Below are positions 32,788-41,511 of a stretch of DNA of 64,000 bases, piece by piece. How positions within the stretch are numbered: the first letter of the stretch is position 1; every line of letters begins with the position of its first letter. A model generated the notes under the pieces. The model was not told the DNA's origin and searched no databases. It worked only from the letters and a program-made list of their open reading frames with translations. The position numbers and the translations under genes are program-made. This DNA comes from TMP-24 sp046348855 (GTDB lineage Bacteria; Pseudomonadota; Alphaproteobacteria; Rhodobacterales; Rhodobacteraceae): the NCBI GenBank assembly GCA_046348855.1, contig JAXMDK010000003.1, positions 121,808 to 185,807 of the forward strand, in the 5' to 3' direction.

Positions 32788-33243
32788 TCAGCCGCGGCGG
32801 GCGGCGAAGAAGGCTTGCAGCAGGGCCGCGGCGGCATCCCCGGCGATCCCGTCGTAGATTTCCGGCCGGTGATGGCATTGCGGATGGGAAAAGACCCGCG
32901 CGCCATGGGCGACACCGCCCGACTTCGGGTCGGCAGCCCCGTAGTAGAGCCTGCGGATGCGGGCGAAGGAAATGGCGGCGGCGCACATCGGGCAGGGTTC
33001 GAGCGTCACATAGAGATCGCAGCCGTCGAGCCGTTCGGAGCCAAGCACAGCGCAGGCGGCGCGAATCGCCAGAAGCTCGGCATGGGCGGTCGGGTCGGCC
33101 AGTTCGCGGGTCCGGTTGCCGGCCGCCGCGACGATCTTGCCCGACGCGTCGGTCACCACCGCGCCGACCGGCACCTCGCCCCGGTCGCCGGCGGCGCGGG
33201 CCTCGGCAAGGGCGGCATCCATCTGGCTTTGAAACGGGCGCAT
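32788..33243 (-). CDS. tadA: tRNA adenosine(34) deaminase
   Basis: A 151-residue zinc deaminase that converts A34 to inosine in tRNA-Arg(ACG). The zinc ligands and catalytic Glu are His54 and Glu56 in TAHAELLAI, and Cys84 and Cys87 in EPCPMCAAAI. RRLYYGAADPKSGGV is typical of TadA. It converges on epmA and diverges from rluB. Confidence 0.95.
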   Translation of the reverse strand: MRPFQSQMDAALAEARAAGDRGEVPVGAVVTDASGKIVAAAGNRTRELADPTAHAELLAIRAACAVLGSERLDGCDLYVTLEPCPMCAAAISFARIRRLYYGAADPKSGGVAHGARVFSHPQCHHRPEIYDGIAGDAAAALLQAFFAARRG

Positions 33244-33348
33244 GGCCCCTGATGCAACGGGCGCGGCCGCCGATCAAGCCTTCACGCGCGCGCCAATCCC
33301 CTGTAAGGGACCGCTTTGCCGCACGGCGCCCAGCAGATAGAGTAGGCC

Positions 33349-34867
33349 ATGACCAGCGACACGACAGAGGGCGAACGCATCGCCAAGGTAATGGCCCGCG
33401 CAGGCGTCGCCTCGCGCCGCGACGCCGAACGCATGATCGTCGAGGGGCGGGTGGCGGTGAACGGCACGGTGGTGACGTCGCCCGCGCTGGACGTGGCGCC
33501 CACCGACCGGGTGACGCTGGATGGCAAGCCGATCGACGCGCCCCAGCCGGCGCGGCTGTGGCTTTACTACAAGCCGCTGGGGCTGGTGACCTCCGAACGC
33601 GATGAAAAGGGCCGCCAGACGGTGTTCGACACCTTGCCCGAAGGCATGCCGCGGGTCATGTCCATCGGCCGGCTCGACCTGAATTCCGAGGGGCTGCTCC
33701 TGCTGACCAACGACGGGGCGATCAAGCGGCGGCTGGAGCTCCCTTCGACCGGCTGGCTGCGCAAGTACCGGGTGCGGGTGAACGGCCGCCCGAACGACGC
33801 GACCTTTGCCCCCCTGCGGCGCGGCGTCACCATCGAGGGCGAGGAGTTCCTGCCAATGGAAATCTCGCTCGACCGTCAGCAGGGCGCCAACGCCTGGCTG
33901 ACCGTCGGCCTGCGCGAAGGCAGGAACCGCGAGATCCGCCGGGCGATGGCCGAGGTCGGGCTGACCGTGAACCGGCTGATCCGGGTGAGCTACGGCCCGT
34001 TCCGCCTGAACGAGATGAAACCGGGCGATGTGACCGAGGTAAAGGCCAAGGTCTTGCGGGAGCAGCTGGGCGAAGGCCCCGGTGCCGGTTCTGCCGAGCG
34101 CCGGCCACGTCCGGCGGGACGCGACGAGGGTGCCCGCGGCAAGCCGCGCCCGGCGCGGGCCGATGGCGACGGCTTCCGTGGCAAGCCGCGCGGGCCGAGG
34201 GCGGACGGCGAGGGATTTGCCGGAAAGCCCCGCGCTCCGAGGGCCGAGGCGGCAGGTTACGACCGCAAACCGCGCGCCCCGCGCGACGATAGCGAGGGCT
34301 ACAAGGGAAAGCCGCGTCCCCCGAGGGGGGAGGGCGAAGGATTCGCCGCAAGCCGCGTGCTCCAAGGGGTGATGGTGAGGGCTACAAGGAAACCGCGCGC
34401 GCCGAGAGCCGAGGGTGCGGACTACATCAAGCCCCGCGCTCCGAGAGCAGAGGGGGCGGGTTATGACCGCAAGCCCTGCGCGCCGCGCGCCGAGGGTGGC
34501 AGCTATGACCGCAAACCGCGCGCGCCGAGGGGCGACGGCGAGGGATTTGGTGAGGAAGCCCCGCCCCCCCGGGCCGAGGGCGAAGGGTATGCCGGGAAGC
34601 CGCGCGCCCCAAGGGCCGAGGGTACGGGTTACGACCGCAAGCCGCGCCCGCCGAGAGCCGAAGGCGAGGGATCTTCCGGCAAGCCCCGCCCACCCCGCGC
34701 GGAAGGTGCCGGTTACGACCGCAAGCCGCGCGCGCCGAAAGGCGACGGCGAGGGCTTCAAGGGCAAGCCGGCGTCCGGCGCGCGATGGCGGGGCGGGCGG
34801 TGGGCCGAAGCGGGGGCCCGGCGCGGGGCCGCGTCCCGGCGGCAAGGGGCGGCCGCGCAAGGGCTGA
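33349..34867 (+). CDS. rluB: 23S rRNA pseudouridine synthase RluB-like, repetitive tail, frameshifted
   Basis: Residues 1-250 are a normal RluB/RluE-type synthase: S4 domain (IAKVMARAGVASRRDAERMI), catalytic Asp in SIGRLDLNSEGLLLLTNDG, then EGRNREIRRAMAEVGL. It should make pseudouridine in 23S rRNA helix 89. A long basic tail follows, made of repeats like GYDRKPRAPRAEG. Compensating small indels occur near 34345-34392 and 34552-34570. Near 34770 the frame shifts again. The true ending, GPKRGPGAGPRPGGKGRPRK, is read in another frame and stops at 34867, whereas the literal frame runs on to 35250 as non-protein-like sequence. I place the native end at 34867. Confidence 0.82.
34123..34770 (+). 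repeat. Coding tandem repeats in the RluB tail
   Basis: About fifteen imperfect units of some 36-48 bp encode patterns like GKPRAPRAEGEGF and YDRKPRAPRAEG. They make a basic, disordered Arg/Gly/Pro-rich tail expected to bind RNA. High GC, homopolymers (including C7 near 34563) and repetition make this a hot spot for both real slippage and sequencing error. Confidence 0.8.
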
Positions 34868-34969
34868 CGGCGGCGGCGCGGCCTGCAGGAATCGCCTTGG
34901 CCTTGGCCGATCCGCATGACAGGATCGGGCCGGTGGCAGGGGCTGGAACGATTGAATCGTCGGGGGCGA

Positions 34970-35924
34970 ATGACGGCGGGCGGGGTGGCGCGGATCGGGC
35001 GTTTGCCGCTCTTCGGGCTGGTCCTGTCGATGCTGGTCGCGGCCTGCACCACCGAGCCGCCGACCATCGCGCCGCCCGGCTCGCCGGGCCCGGCCACGGC
35101 CCCCCGCGCCGGTTGACGCCGAGACATTGGCCGCGCAGGACCATTTTCGCCGGATCGAAAGCTATTACCTGTCGCAGGGCCTGCTGCGGACCGACGGCGG
35201 CGGGCGGGATACGCCCTTTTCGGCGCGCGATCTGGCGACGAATTTCCTGAAGATCGCCTTCTTCGACGAATTTTCCGGAACGCGCCGGCCGGCTGGTGGA
35301 AGGCGGCGCGCAGAACGTGCTGCACCGCTGGCAGCAGCCCCTGCGGGTCGGGGTCCGCTTCGGCCCCAGCGTTCCCGAGGCCCAGCGACAAAGCGACAGC
35401 GCCGATGTCGCGGCCTATTTCGCCCGGTTGTCGCGGCTGACCGGGCTGGCGGTCCGCATGACCGCCGACCGCCCCAACTTCGTGGTCTGATCGCCAATCC
35501 GGCCGAACGCCGGGCGTCCGGCGCGCAGATCCTCGGCTTCGCGCCCGAGATTTCGCCGGCGCTGCGGTCGGCGGTCAGCCTCGACCAGGACATCTATTGC
35601 ACGGTCTTCAGCTTTTCGCCGGGCAAGTCGCCGGTCTATGATCGGGCCTTCGCCGTCATCCGCGCCGAACTGCCGCCGCTCTTGCGCCGGTCCTGTTTCC
35701 ACGAGGAACTTGCCCAGGCGCTGGGGCTGGTCAACGACAGCCCGGCGGCGCGGCCGTCGATCTTCAACGACAACCAGGAATTCGCCTACCTGACACGGCA
35801 GGACGAACTGATGCTGCGCCTCCTCTATGACCGCCGGCTGCGCCCCGGCATGACGCTGGACGAGGCGCGCCCGATCGTCGGCCAGATCGCCGCCGAACTG
35901 ATGGGCGAAGCGCCGTCAGGCTGA
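34970..35924 (+). pseudogene. DUF2927 lipoprotein, broken by three frameshifts
   Basis: One gene is spread over three frames. It begins MTAGGVARIGRLPLFGLV with a lipobox-like VAAC. It shifts near 35105 into AAQDHFRRIESYYLSQGLLR, shifts near 35275-35300 into NVLHRWQQPLRVGVRFGPSV, and shifts back near 35485 into LIANPAERRASGAQILGF through CFHEELAQALGLVNDSPAAR. Read together this is a full DUF2927 protein with the HEE zinc-protease-like motif. As written, only the last part (from about 35127) is open to the stop. Either the gene is dead or the assembly carries errors; the intact motifs favour errors. Confidence 0.8.
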
Positions 35925-35934
35925 ATCGGACCGC

Positions 35935-36357
35935 TCAGGCCGGGTTGCCGATCGGCACCTTGCGGTGTTTCGGGGACGCCTCGGGCGCGGCCTTGCCGAT
36001 GGTCAGGGTCAGCACGCCTTCCTTCAGGTCGGCGGTGACCTTCGCCGGGTCGGCATCGGCGGGCAACTGGAAGCTGCGGCTGAACGACCCGAACTGGCGT
36101 TCGCTGAAATACCAGGTCTTGCCGCTTTCCTCGCGTTCGGTGCGCTTTTCACCCCGCACCGTCACCACCCCGTCGCCGACGGTGATGTCGATGTCCTTTT
36201 CGGCGACCCCGGGCAGTTCCATCGAGATCCGGTAGGACTTTTCGTCCGACATCGCATCCGCGGCCGGCGCCAGCCATTCGCCGAATTTCGATCCCAGCGC
36301 CCGGAAGGGTTCGTAAAAGGACGGCCAGAATCGGGTAGCCGGAGATTTCTCGACCAT
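35935..36357 (-). CDS. Hsp20/alpha-crystallin small heat-shock protein
   Basis: A 140-residue chaperone. The alpha-crystallin domain spans about residues 38-130 (YRISMELPGVAEKDIDITVG, GVVTVRGEKR, GVLTLTIGK with the family Gly-Val-Leu-Thr motif). It holds unfolding proteins in a refoldable state. GGAGGAG lies upstream of ATG 36357; an ATG five codons earlier overlaps that site. A near-perfect FNR-type box lies 60-73 bp upstream, suggesting induction at low oxygen rather than only by heat. Confidence 0.92.
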   Translation of the reverse strand: MVEKSPATRFWPSFYEPFRALGSKFGEWLAPAADAMSDEKSYRISMELPGVAEKDIDITVGDGVVTVRGEKRTEREESGKTWYFSERQFGSFSRSFQLPADADPAKVTADLKEGVLTLTIGKAAPEASPKHRKVPIGNPA

Positions 36358-36416
36358 GGTCAACTCCTCCATCTACTGCATGGAACGCAGTCTGTCGCCG
36401 GGGCGCAGCCGGCGCA

Positions 36417-36430
36417 TTGACCTGCGTCAA
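36417..36430. promoter_or_regulatory. FNR/DNR-type box (TTGACCTGCGTCAA)
   Basis: TTGAC-N4-GTCAA is a perfect 5-bp dyad and differs from the FNR consensus TTGAT-N4-ATCAA by one symmetric base pair. It lies 60-73 bp upstream of the hsp20 start codon, compatible with a -41.5 activator position. It is also about 120 bp before the divergent SPFH gene. FnrL, FnrP, Nnr and Dnr sites look alike, so the exact regulator is not known. Confidence 0.65.
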
Positions 36431-36549
36431 GACCGGCCCGCCCCTCCCCGCGCTCACGACCCCGGCCTTCGTCCCTATTGCGCTGGGCCCCGGCCTTGGC
36501 GCAGTCTGGCGCCGACCAGGCCCCGGCGGGCCGAGCGTAGGAGAGTAGG

Positions 36550-37701
36550 ATGGGTATTCTGGATTTCCTGACCGGCGAATTCATCGACATCATCGCCTGG
36601 ACCGACGACACCCGCGACACGATGGTCTGGCGGTTTGAACGCTATGACCATGCGATCAAATATGGCGCGAAGCTGACGGTGCGCGAGGGGCAGGCGGCGG
36701 TCTTCGTTCACGAAGGCCAGATCGCCGATGTGTTCAAGCCCGGCATGTACATGTTGGAAACCAACAACATGCCGGTCCTGACCACGCTCCAGCACTGGGA
36801 CCACGGGTTCCATTCGCCGTTCAAGTCGGAAATCTACTTCGTCAACACCACCCGCTTCACCGACCAGAAATGGGGCACCAAGAACCCGGTCATGCTGCGC
36901 GACCCCGAATTCGGGCCGACGCGACTGCGGTCCTTCGGGACCTATGTCATGCGCGTCACCGATCCCGGCAAGTTCATGCAGGAGATCGTCGGCACCGACG
37001 GCCATTTCACCGCCGACGAGATCAGCCTGCAGATCCGCAACATCATCGTCCAGGAGTTCAGCCGGATGATCGCGGCCGCGAAGATCCCGGTTCTGGACAT
37101 GGCGGCCAACACCGACCAGTTGGGCCAGATCGTCGCCAAGGCGATCTCCCCGGCCATCGCAGCCTACGGGCTGGAGATACCTGAATTCTACATTGAAAAC
37201 ATATCGTTGCCCGAGGAAGTTGAGGCGATGCTCGACAAACGGACCTCGATGGGCATCCTCGGCGACCTGAACCGCTTTACCCAGTATTCGGCGGCCGAAG
37301 CCCTGGGCAAGGGCGGCGCCGGCGGGGCGATGGGCGCGGCGATTGGCGCCGGGATGGGCATGGGAATGGGAGCGGGGCTCGGGGCGCAGATGGGGGCGCA
37401 GGGGCCGTGGGGCGCCGCCCCTGCCCCGGCGGCTCCGCCGCAGGCCGAGCCGGTGTGGCATGTGGCGGTCAACGGTCAGGCGACCGGCCCCTTCAGCCGC
37501 GCGAACCTCGGCCGGATGGCGGCGGACGGCAGCCTGTCGCGCGACACGCTGGTCTGGTCGCCGGGCCAGGACGGCTGGCTGCGCGCCGGCGACATCGCCG
37601 ATCTGGCGCGGCTTTTCACCGTAGCGCCGCCGCCGGTACCCGAAACCGCCGCCGCGACCCCGCCGCCGCCACCGCCTCCGACCGGCGAGCCCAAGGCCTG
37701 A
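36550..37701 (+). CDS. SPFH-domain protein with C-terminal GYF_2 domain
   Basis: A 383-residue protein. Residues about 25-230 are an SPFH/virion-core-protein (YdjI-like) domain (VREGQAAVFVHEGQIADVF, then RNIIVQEFSRMIAA). A Gly/Met/Ala-rich linker follows (GAGMGMGMGAGLG). A GYF_2 domain comes next (WHVAVNGQATGPFSR ... DGWLRAGDIADLARLF), then a Pro-rich end. No membrane helix is evident. GTAGGAGAGTAGG precedes the ATG. The zinc-ribbon gene starts 12 bp after its stop; this pairing recurs in bacteria, with unknown function, possibly membrane stress. Confidence 0.88.
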   Translation: MGILDFLTGEFIDIIAWTDDTRDTMVWRFERYDHAIKYGAKLTVREGQAAVFVHEGQIADVFKPGMYMLETNNMPVLTTLQHWDHGFHSPFKSEIYFVNTTRFTDQKWGTKNPVMLRDPEFGPTRLRSFGTYVMRVTDPGKFMQEIVGTDGHFTADEISLQIRNIIVQEFSRMIAAAKIPVLDMAANTDQLGQIVAKAISPAIAAYGLEIPEFYIENISLPEEVEAMLDKRTSMGILGDLNRFTQYSAAEALGKGGAGGAMGAAIGAGMGMGMGAGLGAQMGAQGPWGAAPAPAAPPQAEPVWHVAVNGQATGPFSRANLGRMAADGSLSRDTLVWSPGQDGWLRAGDIADLARLFTVAPPPVPETAAATPPPPPPPTGEPKA

Positions 37702-37713
37702 GGCCGGCCCGGC

Positions 37714-38856
37714 ATGGACGGCGCGGACGGCGACCATCATTTTCCCTGCGCGAAGTGCGGGGCGACCTTGCGGTTCTCGCCGGGTGACGGGGCCCTGGTC
37801 TGCGACCATTGCGGCAACCGCGAGCCGCTGGCGGCCGGGTCGGCCCGGCCCGGCTCGATCCCCGAAATCGCCTTCCGCAGCGGCATCGAGGCGCGCCTGC
37901 CCGATACCGAGACCGAGCTGCGCCGCCTGAGCCGCTGCCCGAACTGCGGCGCCGAGGTCGAGTTTGATCCGACCGTCCACGCCAGCACCTGCCCGTTCTG
38001 CGCCACGCCGGTCGTCGCCGAACCCGACCCCGCCCGCCGCATCCGCCCGCACGGGGTCGCGCCCTTTGTCGTCAGCGAGGCCGAGGCGCGTGCCGCCATG
38101 CAGAAATGGCTGGGTAGCCTGTGGTTCGCGCCCTCGGGCCTGGTCGCCTATGCCCAGCGGGGACGCGCGCTTGAGGGCGTCTACGTGCCCTACTGGACGT
38201 TCGACGCCCGCACCCGGTCCAGCTATTCCGGCCGGCGCGGGACCGTCTATTACGAAACCCAGCCGGTGATGGTGCGCGATGCGCAGGGCAACACCCGCAC
38301 CGAATTGCGGCAAGTGGCGCGGATCAGCTGGACCTCGGCCAGCGGCCGGGTCCAGCGCGATTTCGACGATGTGCTGGTCCTGGCCTCGCACGCGCTGCCG
38401 CAAAGCCATACCGAGGCGCTGCTGCCCTGGGATCTCAGCCGCCTGCAACCCTATCAGCCGGAATATCTGGCCGGGTTCCGGGCGGAAACCTACACGATCA
38501 AGCTGGACGACGGCATGGACGAGGCGCGCGCCTTCATGGACCGGATGATCGACCGCGACGTCCGCTTCGACATCGGCGGCGACCGGCAGGAAGTGCTGGC
38601 GGTGCAGACCGACGTGTCGGACGTGACCTTCAAGCATGTGCTGTTGCCAGTCTGGTCCGCCGCCTACCGTTTTGGCAACCAGAGCTACCGCTTCGTCGTC
38701 AACGGCCAGAGCGGCAAGGTCGAGGGCGAACGTCCCTGGTCCTGGTTCAAGCTCGGCGCGTTCTTCGTGGCCCTGGCGCTGCTCTTCGGGGCGGCGACCT
38801 GGGTCATGCAGAACCAGCAGCAGGTGCAGGACTATCTTGGCCGCGCGCTGCCATGA
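37714..38856 (+). CDS. Zinc-ribbon membrane protein, partner of SPFH protein
   Basis: A 380-residue protein. Two CxxC pairs near the start (CAKCGATL, CDHCGNRE) and two more near residues 73-91 (CPNCGAEV, CPFCATPV) make TFIIB-like zinc ribbons. A beta-rich body follows (VPYWTFDARTRSSYSGRRG, LLPVWSAAYRFG). One membrane helix lies at the C-terminus (FFVALALLFGAATWVM). The body resembles proteins sometimes mislabelled primosomal N'-like. It is 12 bp downstream of the SPFH gene and almost certainly co-transcribed. Role unknown. Confidence 0.85.
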   Translation: MDGADGDHHFPCAKCGATLRFSPGDGALVCDHCGNREPLAAGSARPGSIPEIAFRSGIEARLPDTETELRRLSRCPNCGAEVEFDPTVHASTCPFCATPVVAEPDPARRIRPHGVAPFVVSEAEARAAMQKWLGSLWFAPSGLVAYAQRGRALEGVYVPYWTFDARTRSSYSGRRGTVYYETQPVMVRDAQGNTRTELRQVARISWTSASGRVQRDFDDVLVLASHALPQSHTEALLPWDLSRLQPYQPEYLAGFRAETYTIKLDDGMDEARAFMDRMIDRDVRFDIGGDRQEVLAVQTDVSDVTFKHVLLPVWSAAYRFGNQSYRFVVNGQSGKVEGERPWSWFKLGAFFVALALLFGAATWVMQNQQQVQDYLGRALP

Positions 38857-38903
38857 CCGGACGCGCCCCCTTTTCAGCGCGGAAGGCTCGGGGTATGGCG
38901 GGC

Positions 38904-38919
38904 ATGTTTGCGCAAACAT
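38904..38919. promoter_or_regulatory. Perfect 16-bp palindrome, LacI-type operator
   Basis: ATGTTTGCGCAAACAT is a perfect palindrome with a central CG, the form typical of LacI/GalR-family operators. It ends 19 bp before the ATG of the PfkB kinase gene and just before its AAGGAGG ribosome site. A bound repressor there would block transcription start or elongation. The regulator gene is not in the window. Confidence 0.65.
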
Positions 38920-38938
38920 CCCAAGGAGGGGCTGACCC

Positions 38939-39865
38939 ATGATCCTGTGCTGCGGCGAGGCCCTGATCGACATGCTGCCCCGCACGACCACGGGGGGCGA
39001 GGCGGCCTTTGCGCCCCATGCCGGCGGCGCGGTCTTCAACACCGCCATCGCCCTTGGCCGGCTGGGCGCGGACTGCGGCTTCTTCAGCGGGCTGTCGACG
39101 GATTTCTTCGGCCAGATGCTGGACGAGGCGCTTGCCGCCTCGCAGGTCGACGGATCGCTGTCGGTGCGCCGGGCGCGGCCGACGACGCTGGCCTTCGTGC
39201 GGCTGGTCGACGGACAGGCGCGCTATGCCTTCTATGACGAGGAAACCGCCGGGCGAACACTCGCGCCCGCCGACCTGCCGGTACTGCCCGACCGGATCGG
39301 CACCTTGTTCTTCGGCGGCATCAGCCTGGTGGGCGAACCCTGCGGCAGCGCCTACGAGGCGCTGATGCTGCGCGAGGCCGGCAGGCGGGTGACGATGATC
39401 GACCCCAACATCCGCCCCGGCTTCATCACCGACGAACCGGCCTACCGCGCCCGGATCGCCCGGATGATCGGTGTCGCCGACATCGTGAAACTGTCGGACG
39501 AGGATCTTGGCTGGCTGGAAGGCCCGGGCGACATGACGGCGCTGGCCGGCTCGATCCTGGCGCGCGGGCCAAGCCTGGTGCTGGTGACCGAGGGTGCCAA
39601 GGGCGCGCACGGGTTCACGCGTGAGGGGGCAGCCTTTCGCCCGGCGGAGCGGGTGACGGTCGCCGATACCGTTGGCGCGGGCGACACGTTCAACGCCGGC
39701 GTCCTTGCCGGGCTGGCGCGGGACGGCCATCTGACCCAGCCGGGGCTGGCGGCGCTGCCGCAGGCGGCGCTGGCGGCGGCGCTCGACCTTGGCGTGCGGG
39801 CGGCGGCGGTCACCGTGTCGCGCGCCGGGGCCAACCCGCCCTGGGCGCGCGAGCTTTCGGCATGA
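38939..39865 (+). CDS. PfkB-family sugar kinase (fructokinase-like)
   Basis: A 308-residue ribokinase-family kinase. MILCCGEALIDMLPRTTTGG is the fructokinase-like start, GGAVFNTAIALGRLGAD the first PfkB signature and DTVGAGDTFNAGVLAGLA the second, with catalytic Asp in GAGD. It phosphorylates a sugar, most likely fructose, in the cytoplasm. AAGGAGG precedes the ATG, and a palindromic operator lies just upstream. The stop overlaps the dtd start (ATGA), so the two are coupled. Confidence 0.9.
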   Translation: MILCCGEALIDMLPRTTTGGEAAFAPHAGGAVFNTAIALGRLGADCGFFSGLSTDFFGQMLDEALAASQVDGSLSVRRARPTTLAFVRLVDGQARYAFYDEETAGRTLAPADLPVLPDRIGTLFFGGISLVGEPCGSAYEALMLREAGRRVTMIDPNIRPGFITDEPAYRARIARMIGVADIVKLSDEDLGWLEGPGDMTALAGSILARGPSLVLVTEGAKGAHGFTREGAAFRPAERVTVADTVGAGDTFNAGVLAGLARDGHLTQPGLAALPQAALAAALDLGVRAAAVTVSRAGANPPWARELSA

Positions 39866-40299
39866 GGGCGCTTGTCCAGCGGGTCAGCGAGGCGCGCGTT
39901 ACCGTCGCGGGTCGCCCGGTGGGCGCGATCGGCGCGGGGCTGATGATCCTGGTCTGCGCGATGGCCGGCGACGACGCGGCGCGGGCCGAGGCGCTGGCGG
40001 CCAAGATCGCCAAGCTGCGCATCTTCCGCGACGAGGCCGGCAAGATGAACCGCGCGCTGCTCGAAACCGGCGGCGCGGCGCTGGTCGTCAGCCAGTTCAC
40101 GCTGGCCGCCGACACTTCGCGCGGCAACCGGCCGGGGTTTTCCGCCGCAGCGCCGCCTGATCAGGGCGAACGGCTCTACCTGCATTTCGCCGAGGCGCTG
40201 CGCCGGCTGGGCATCGCGGTCGAAACCGGCGAGTTCGGCGCCGACATGGACGTGACGCTGGTCAATCAAGGTCCGGTGACGATCTGGCTGGAAGGCTGA
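39862..40299 (+). CDS. dtd: D-aminoacyl-tRNA deacylase
   Basis: A 145-residue homodimeric enzyme that removes D-amino acids (and Gly from tRNA-Ala) from tRNA. MRALVQRVSEARVTV, SQFTLAADTSRGNRPGFS and NQGPVTIWLE are the defining motifs; the GP of NQGPVT forms the cross-subunit chiral filter. The start overlaps the sugar kinase stop by 4 bp. Dispersed repeat copy B follows within 8 bp. Confidence 0.95.
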   Translation: MRALVQRVSEARVTVAGRPVGAIGAGLMILVCAMAGDDAARAEALAAKIAKLRIFRDEAGKMNRALLETGGAALVVSQFTLAADTSRGNRPGFSAAAPPDQGERLYLHFAEALRRLGIAVETGEFGADMDVTLVNQGPVTIWLEG

Positions 40300-40306
40300 G
40301 CGCCGC

Positions 40307-40562
40307 GCCCGGACCGATCAGGGGACGCGCCGGTGGCGCGCCACCCGGTCCGTTGGCCGGAGCGCAAGCGCAGGCCAAGGGGCGATCAGCATCCGGGATT
40401 GGGCACGGACGGCACCCGCCCCGGTGGGGCGAAGCCCCCGCCGCCCGGGGGGCGGGGGCTGGCCGTGCTCTGGGAGCACGGCCCGGGCAAGCTGAAACCG
40501 ACCGCCTGATGCGCGAGGCGATGGCCTCGCGCTCAGTCACCGTCGCAGAGTCGGATTGATAG
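40307..40562 (+). repeat. Dispersed intergenic repeat, copy B
   Basis: It lies in the 272-bp gap between dtd and the EamA transporter and matches copy A (4175-4435) in the same orientation: GCCCGGACCGATCAGGGGAC, then GAGCGCAAGCGCAGGCCAAG, then AAGCTGAAACCGACCGCCT and the CGCGAGG-CCTCGCG palindrome, ending GGATTGATA. The GC-rich centre is a strong inverted repeat (CCCCCGCCGCCCGGGGGGCG) and differs from copy A. Confidence 0.75.
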
Positions 40563-40571
40563 GGTCTCGCC

Positions 40572-41507
40572 CTACCCCTGCGGCGTCATCGATTCGCGCT
40601 GGCGCACCCGTTCCAGCCCCAGCTGGTGTTCGCGCCAGATGATGATGATGCCGGCCAGGATCACGATGGCCGCGCCCAGCACCGTGGCGCCGCCCGGCAC
40701 CTCGCCAAAGCCGACATAGCCGATGACGATCGACAGAAGCATCGAGGCATAGTCGAACGGCGCCACCACCGAAGCATCGGCATGGCGATAGGCCGAGGTC
40801 AGGAACACCTGCCCCACCCCGCCCAACAGTCCGGTGACAATCAGAAGAGCGGCGGTTTGCAGGTCGGGCCAGTTCCAGCCGAAAGGCAGCGTCACCAGCG
40901 ACAAGAGCGCCGAGTTCAGCGAAAAGAAGAAGACGATGGCGCTGGTGCTTTCCACCGACACTAGGCGGCGCACGAACACCTGCGCCAGCGCCGTAAAGAC
41001 CGCGCCGACCAGCAACACCACCGCGCCCAGCGCCTCGGTCGCGCCCACCGTTCCGTCGCGCAGCGCCGTCAGCCGCGGCGAGACGATGATGAGCACGCCC
41101 AGAAGCCCGATCGCCACCGCCAGAAAGCGGAAGGTGCGCACCTCCTCGCCCAGAAACATCGCGGCAAAGACCACCGTCAGCAGTGGCGCGGCATAGCCGA
41201 TGGCCGTGACCTCGGGCAAGGGCAACAGGCCGAGGCCCGCAAAGCCGAAGCCCATCGCTGCGGTGCCGGCCAGACCGCGCCAGAAATGGCCCATGTAGTT
41301 GCGGGTGGCCAGTCCCGTCCGCAGGCTGCGCGTCGCCCCCAGCCAGACCAGGATCACCGGAATCGCAAAGGCGGAACGGAAGAACACCACTTCTCCCGGC
41401 GGAACGCGGTGGCCGATGATCTTGATCAGCGTGCTCATGGTGATGAACACCACGACCGAAACCAGCTTCAGCCCGATCCCGGTCAGGGGCGCGTCGGTGT
41501 CGCGCAT
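40572..41507 (-). CDS. EamA/DMT-family transporter
   Basis: A 311-residue inner-membrane protein with ten hydrophobic helices in two EamA halves (LVSVVVFITMSTLIK; ALGAVVLLVGAVFTALAQVF). Such carriers export metabolites or amino acids; substrate unknown. The start at 41507 (MRDTDAPLTGIGLKL) lies just past the stop of the upstream crotonase gene, so the two may be co-transcribed. A frame to 41549 would overlap crotonase. The C-terminus is short and charged (EHQLGLERVRQRESM). Confidence 0.88.
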   Translation of the reverse strand: MRDTDAPLTGIGLKLVSVVVFITMSTLIKIIGHRVPPGEVVFFRSAFAIPVILVWLGATRSLRTGLATRNYMGHFWRGLAGTAAMGFGFAGLGLLPLPEVTAIGYAAPLLTVVFAAMFLGEEVRTFRFLAVAIGLLGVLIIVSPRLTALRDGTVGATEALGAVVLLVGAVFTALAQVFVRRLVSVESTSAIVFFFSLNSALLSLVTLPFGWNWPDLQTAALLIVTGLLGGVGQVFLTSAYRHADASVVAPFDYASMLLSIVIGYVGFGEVPGGATVLGAAIVILAGIIIIWREHQLGLERVRQRESMTPQG

Positions 41508-41511
41508 CGGT

